Both the position numbers and the translations under genes were made by a program. A stretch of 64,000 nt of DNA. Origin: Euryarchaeota archaeon UBA256. Its GTDB lineage: Archaea > Thermoplasmatota > Poseidoniia > Poseidoniales > Poseidoniaceae. Below, piece after piece: positions 61,179 to 64,000 of this stretch; the stretch's first letter is position 1; the number at the start of each line of letters is the position of its first letter. The notes below the pieces were generated by a model that worked only from the letters and a program-made list of their open reading frames with translations, did not search any database and was not told the DNA's origin. The stretch spans positions 5,194-69,193 of the forward strand of contig DACE01000041.1 in NCBI GenBank assembly GCA_002494645.1. Reading direction: 5' to 3'.

Positions 61179-63598
61179 TTCTTCCCGTACTTCGCCAACC
61201 ACTCTTTACCGTACCATCGCCACTGGTCCATGGTCCAACCGTTAGGCAGGCCTCCTTCTGGGAGAGGAGGTGCTTCATCAGGCGGGCTTTGAGTTTCTTC
61301 TTCTGCTGGCTCAGGAGCGGGCATACCTGCAATCGCTTCGATACTTTCTTCCTCGTAGGTCATGGCCTCGGCCTCGCCCACGGGTCCGTCGTCCTTGATG
61401 TCCAAATCTGCAAAACCGTCGGGCTCTACCTCAAAATTCAGTTGTTCTACTTCATCGTCCCAGGATGCGTCGGAGACAATACCGCCGCCTGCTGAAAGAC
61501 CACCACGACCTTCCAAGGCTTCTTGAGAGGCACTTGAAGAGAGGTTAGGATCTACACCACCGTACTCTTTGGTAGCCTTGGAAACCTTCCTCTTGTTGAT
61601 GATGTAGGCTGCACCAAGAATCGCGCCCGTCAGGGCGACGAAGGCGATGATGGCAACCATGATGACTTGATTCAAGGTGTCTTCATCTACGGATAGAGCG
61701 GTCTGACTCCCAGCATCATCATCTTTCGTTGTATTCCAAGCGTTGAAACCGAGTCCTGATTCGTTGCCCAGTGTCGCCAAGTAAGCTTGGTATGCCGGGT
61801 CGTTCCAACCCATGCAGGCATCCGAAGTATCGTTTTTATCGTTGAGACAGTGGTCTTGTTCGGTTTGGATAAAGCCTCGAGTATCGTCATAATCAGCGTT
61901 TGAGCCAACGCCATCTCCGTCTCCGTCAAAGTGTTCGGTTGGGTCAATATCCATCAGTGGTGATTCGGTTCGGTCGACCCATCCGTCTCCGTCTTCATCC
62001 AGGCAGCCAAAGGATTCGATTTCGTCATACCCTTTCGGGGCGTTGACGTTGATTGAAACCGCTTTCATCGAGCGACCAAATTCCCAAGGACATGCATCGG
62101 GTTGTTCCCCATCAGCAGCGTCCCCATACCCATCTCCGTCGCCATCAATCCACTGCGTTCCTACCTTGGGGAGGGCGTCGGCTCCGTTTTCAATGGTCCA
62201 GTTTTCATCAGGGTCGGAGTAACCGTCGAGGTCCGCATCTGGGCAACCATAGCGGTCGTTATTGGAAAACGCATTCACGGTTGGGCATCCGTCCGGCTTG
62301 AAACCGATTGGATTGTCTCCGTACCCGTCTTGGTCTTGGTCAGCCCATTGGGTTGGTTCGTCGGGGAATTGATCTCCGTCCTGCCCGTTGATATTATCGC
62401 CGTATCCGTCTCCGTCAGCGTCTTGCCACTGGTCCTCGTTGTCGGGAAAGAGGTCGGAGTCATTGCCTACTGGGTTATCGCCGTATCCGTCGCCATCTTG
62501 GTCGGACCACTGAGTTTCGTCAAATCGGAAGGCATCGGGGTTCGTTCCGTCTTGGTTGTCGCCGTATCCATCGCCGTCGCTGTCGAGGCTTTGAGAGGCA
62601 TCAAGAGGAAAGTCATCAGCGAGATCGTTAACGCCATCACCATCGCTGTCCAAATCAAAGTACCTCAACTTGGTTTCACTCGGAGTCACGCCTACTGCAT
62701 AGAATTGGCCGGTAAACTCTGCCAGTATTCCGATGATATCTCCAGCAGCGGAGAAGGTGCGTTCTTCAGAAAATGAAGTGGCGTTGAGGAAGGATACTTT
62801 TCCTTGTTTGGCTCCAATTACGAACATATCGTTCCCATGGGATTGCAAATGTGTTGTTTGCTTGGTGTGAGGGAGATTCACCGATTGCGAGGCCCATGTA
62901 TCGCTGTTGAACTTGTAGGCGGTTCCACCGTTGGTTCCTGCCAACAAGGTATCGCTTGAAGTGGCTTTGAGTTTCGAGACAATGCTGCTTGAATCCGTCA
63001 ATGTGGTAAGTGGATTTCCACCACTGTCCTCGATGTAAATTTTGGTGTCGTAAGAAGCGATGGCAAGACGGCCATCATCAAGAATTTCAAAGGCTGAGAT
63101 ACCCGACCCAAAGGTCGCTGTTTGAACTCCGGTAGGGCCTTCTGAGTTGTATTCATCAGCACGGCGTTTTCCTGCATAATATACCAGCCAAAGGTCGCCT
63201 TGTGGGTCCCATGCCGCATCGTCAACAGGGTCGGGTGTCGTGATGTTTCTGAAGATGGTCTGCGTGCTCATTTGTACCACCATGACGCCCGTGTCATGAG
63301 CTACGGTGACAAGTTCTTGTGCATCATCGATGCGAGCATTGTTGACATCCACATCAAGGAATACGGTCGATTGTGCAGACAATACGCCTTGATTGAGGGC
63401 GTTGACACTGACATTCCCTGTGTTGTCAACGGTGAGGATTTTGCCGTCATTCAGCACGCTCCACAGAACCAAGGGGCGGTCTAATTCATCGGTTTGTCCA
63501 CCGTCGGTGAGGAGTGAAAGTGAGCCTTGCACCATACCGATTGAGGTGGCTTGGAGGCAAAGAAGGGAAACCAGCAAGAAGGCCAGAGAACGCTTCAT
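61175..63598 (-). CDS. TSP3-repeat surface protein with beta-propeller-like head and cytoplasmic tail
   Basis: This is an 807-residue cell-surface protein. A signal peptide opens it (MKRSLAFLLVSLLCLQATS). A region of about 300 residues with repeating beta strands (GDLWLVYYAGKRRADEYN, DDGRLAIASYD) looks like a propeller. At least eight thrombospondin type-3 calcium repeats follow (DSDGDGVNDLADDFPLD, then DGDGYGDN units), then a TM helix (VIMVAIIAFVALTGAILGAAY). A long acidic cytoplasmic tail ends in GGLPNGWTMDQWRWYGKEWL. The GWT-x-x-QW-x-x-YG-x-x-WL pattern is SHOCT-like. The start is ATG 63598, with a TATA-like box about 26 bases upstream, suggesting a leaderless transcript. Confidence 0.8.
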   Translation of the reverse strand: MKRSLAFLLVSLLCLQATSIGMVQGSLSLLTDGGQTDELDRPLVLWSVLNDGKILTVDNTGNVSVNALNQGVLSAQSTVFLDVDVNNARIDDAQELVTVAHDTGVMVVQMSTQTIFRNITTPDPVDDAAWDPQGDLWLVYYAGKRRADEYNSEGPTGVQTATFGSGISAFEILDDGRLAIASYDTKIYIEDSGGNPLTTLTDSSSIVSKLKATSSDTLLAGTNGGTAYKFNSDTWASQSVNLPHTKQTTHLQSHGNDMFVIGAKQGKVSFLNATSFSEERTFSAAGDIIGILAEFTGQFYAVGVTPSETKLRYFDLDSDGDGVNDLADDFPLDASQSLDSDGDGYGDNQDGTNPDAFRFDETQWSDQDGDGYGDNPVGNDSDLFPDNEDQWQDADGDGYGDNINGQDGDQFPDEPTQWADQDQDGYGDNPIGFKPDGCPTVNAFSNNDRYGCPDADLDGYSDPDENWTIENGADALPKVGTQWIDGDGDGYGDAADGEQPDACPWEFGRSMKAVSINVNAPKGYDEIESFGCLDEDGDGWVDRTESPLMDIDPTEHFDGDGDGVGSNADYDDTRGFIQTEQDHCLNDKNDTSDACMGWNDPAYQAYLATLGNESGLGFNAWNTTKDDDAGSQTALSVDEDTLNQVIMVAIIAFVALTGAILGAAYIINKRKVSKATKEYGGVDPNLSSSASQEALEGRGGLSAGGGIVSDASWDDEVEQLNFEVEPDGFADLDIKDDGPVGEAEAMTYEEESIEAIAGMPAPEPAEEETQSPPDEAPPLPEGGLPNGWTMDQWRWYGKEWLAKYGKN
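62120..62590 (-). repeat. Near-repeats encoding calcium-binding DGDGYGDN units
   Basis: Within the TSP3 gene, copies of a motif that reads GCCGTATCC plus variants on the plus strand recur at irregular 60-100 base intervals. Each encodes a D-G-D-G-Y-G-D-N calcium loop. The copies vary at wobble positions, so these are old protein repeats rather than recent DNA duplications. Confidence 0.65.
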
Positions 63599-63620
63599 AG
63601 GAAATCGGACGGACACGTAA

Positions 63621-63630
63621 GATATGAACA
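63621..63630 (-). promoter_or_regulatory. TATA-like box of the TSP3 gene
   Basis: On the minus strand TGTTCATATC is centred about 26 bases before ATG 63598. There is no Shine-Dalgarno site between them, so transcription probably starts at the ATG. Confidence 0.45.
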
Positions 63631-63660
63631 ACGCGTACGGTTGTGAAGACAACTATTGCC

Positions 63661-63999
63661 TCAATCTTGTCCTTCTTCCTCTTCTTCTTGAGGTTGCAGG
63701 GTTCTTACAGGCGCCTTTTCAACCGGCTTTAATGTCCCTCGGACAGGACGCAAGGTAGCGGTTTCTGGTTTCGCTCTACTGTTGATTGGTGGGCCAGGAA
63801 CCAGGGTCGGACCGACAGGAGTAATGGTTGCAGTACGCACTTCCTCTTCATCATCAAGCGGTCGAAGAACGCCTCCGATCGGACGCAGCATCGAGGTAGG
63901 AAGGGACATGGTCTGCGATTCCGCTTCTACGACCTCTTCGACTTCACTCGCTTCTTCAGTCACTTCGGGCTGGGAAACGCCTTCTTGCTCGATCAATTC
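63661..63999 (-). CDS. C-terminal fragment of a proline/glutamate-rich protein
   Basis: The frame is still open at the right edge, so the N-terminus lies outside the window. The 112 visible residues are low complexity, with acidic stretches and three related motifs, LRPIGGVLRPLD, ITPVGPTLVPGP and LRPVRGTLKPVE, that suggest a degenerate repeat. The tail is Glu-rich (QEEEEEGQD). There is no domain or membrane helix in view. It is probably a disordered tail of a larger protein. I cannot assign a function. Confidence 0.5.
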   Translation of the reverse strand, partial: ELIEQEGVSQPEVTEEASEVEEVVEAESQTMSLPTSMLRPIGGVLRPLDDEEEVRTATITPVGPTLVPGPPINSRAKPETATLRPVRGTLKPVEKAPVRTLQPQEEEEEGQD

Positions 64000-64000
64000 T

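Noticed and set aside
62120..62590. Repeated motif as a possible CRISPR array
   Set aside because: The repeats are in frame, of uneven spacing, diverged at wobble positions and encode calcium-binding loops.
62102..62776. Long plus-strand open frame opposite the TSP3 repeats
   Set aside because: It is a shadow created by repeated GAT/GGC codons on the other strand; its translation is low-complexity valine/isoleucine.

Overview
The window reads as chromosomal DNA of a planktonic euryarchaeon, most like Marine Group II (Candidatus Poseidoniales). The information-processing genes are archaeal (S8e, S10, L7Ae, S28e, L24e, SRP19, EF-1alpha, aIF5B, family B DNA polymerase, a GINS protein, deoxyhypusine synthase). 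They sit beside bacterial-type UvrB, FolC, methylcrotonyl-CoA carboxylase and CcmF, and beside many secreted lipoproteins and very large surface proteins (PKD, TSP3 and M28 families). The taxon is an inference from gene content; no rRNA is present. Coding density is high and many genes overlap by 1-4 bases. I saw no insertion sequence, phage module or CRISPR array.

Layout. 0-5 kb: two unknown genes, a secreted anchored protein, a PUA protein, an FAH-family enzyme, S8e, SRP19, a blue-copper surface protein and a branched-chain aminotransferase. 5-13.4 kb: DNA polymerase B, a PKD lipoprotein, pyruvate kinase, the EF-1alpha/S10 pair with a hairpin terminator, and a convergent GINS gene. 13.4-28.9 kb: a tRNA-like relic, a 2126-residue surface protein, tRNA-Leu(CAA), a GIDE-like membrane protein, dCMP deaminase and FolC, a presenilin-type protease with a large insert, SerRS and an M28 lipoprotein peptidase.

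28.9-33.4 kb (minus strand): an RND/MMPL exporter, a small membrane protein, a thioredoxin-like lipoprotein and an ABA4-like membrane protein. 33.5-38 kb (minus): a leucine-catabolic block of MCC carboxyltransferase, enoyl-CoA hydratase, biotin carboxylase and a separately encoded biotin carrier. 38-44 kb (minus): DUF63, an FKBP fused to a SAP domain, CcmF and a geranylgeranyl reductase-family flavoprotein. 44-52 kb (plus): UbiD, UbiA, a MazG-like pyrophosphohydrolase, an SDR, UvrB and deoxyhypusine synthase.

52.8-53.2 kb is the only gap above 300 bases. It is AT-rich and holds a GC-rich hairpin block with its own TATA-like box and T-run, a candidate small RNA. It is followed by a PRC-barrel-like protein and tRNA-Ile(GAT). 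54-58.5 kb: PRPP synthetase and the archaeal L7Ae-S28e-L24e-NDK-IF5B cluster. 58.5-61.2 kb: a MoxR ATPase, a ParA ATPase and two small proteins. 61.2-64 kb (minus): a TSP3-repeat surface protein and the C-terminus of a proline-rich protein.

Promoters can be read directly. A TTTCATATAG-like box lies about 44-47 bases before the start codon of several genes that also have a Shine-Dalgarno site (S8e, EF-1alpha, MoxR, the giant surface protein). Boxes only about 25 bases upstream mark apparently leaderless genes (the RND exporter and the TSP3 protein).
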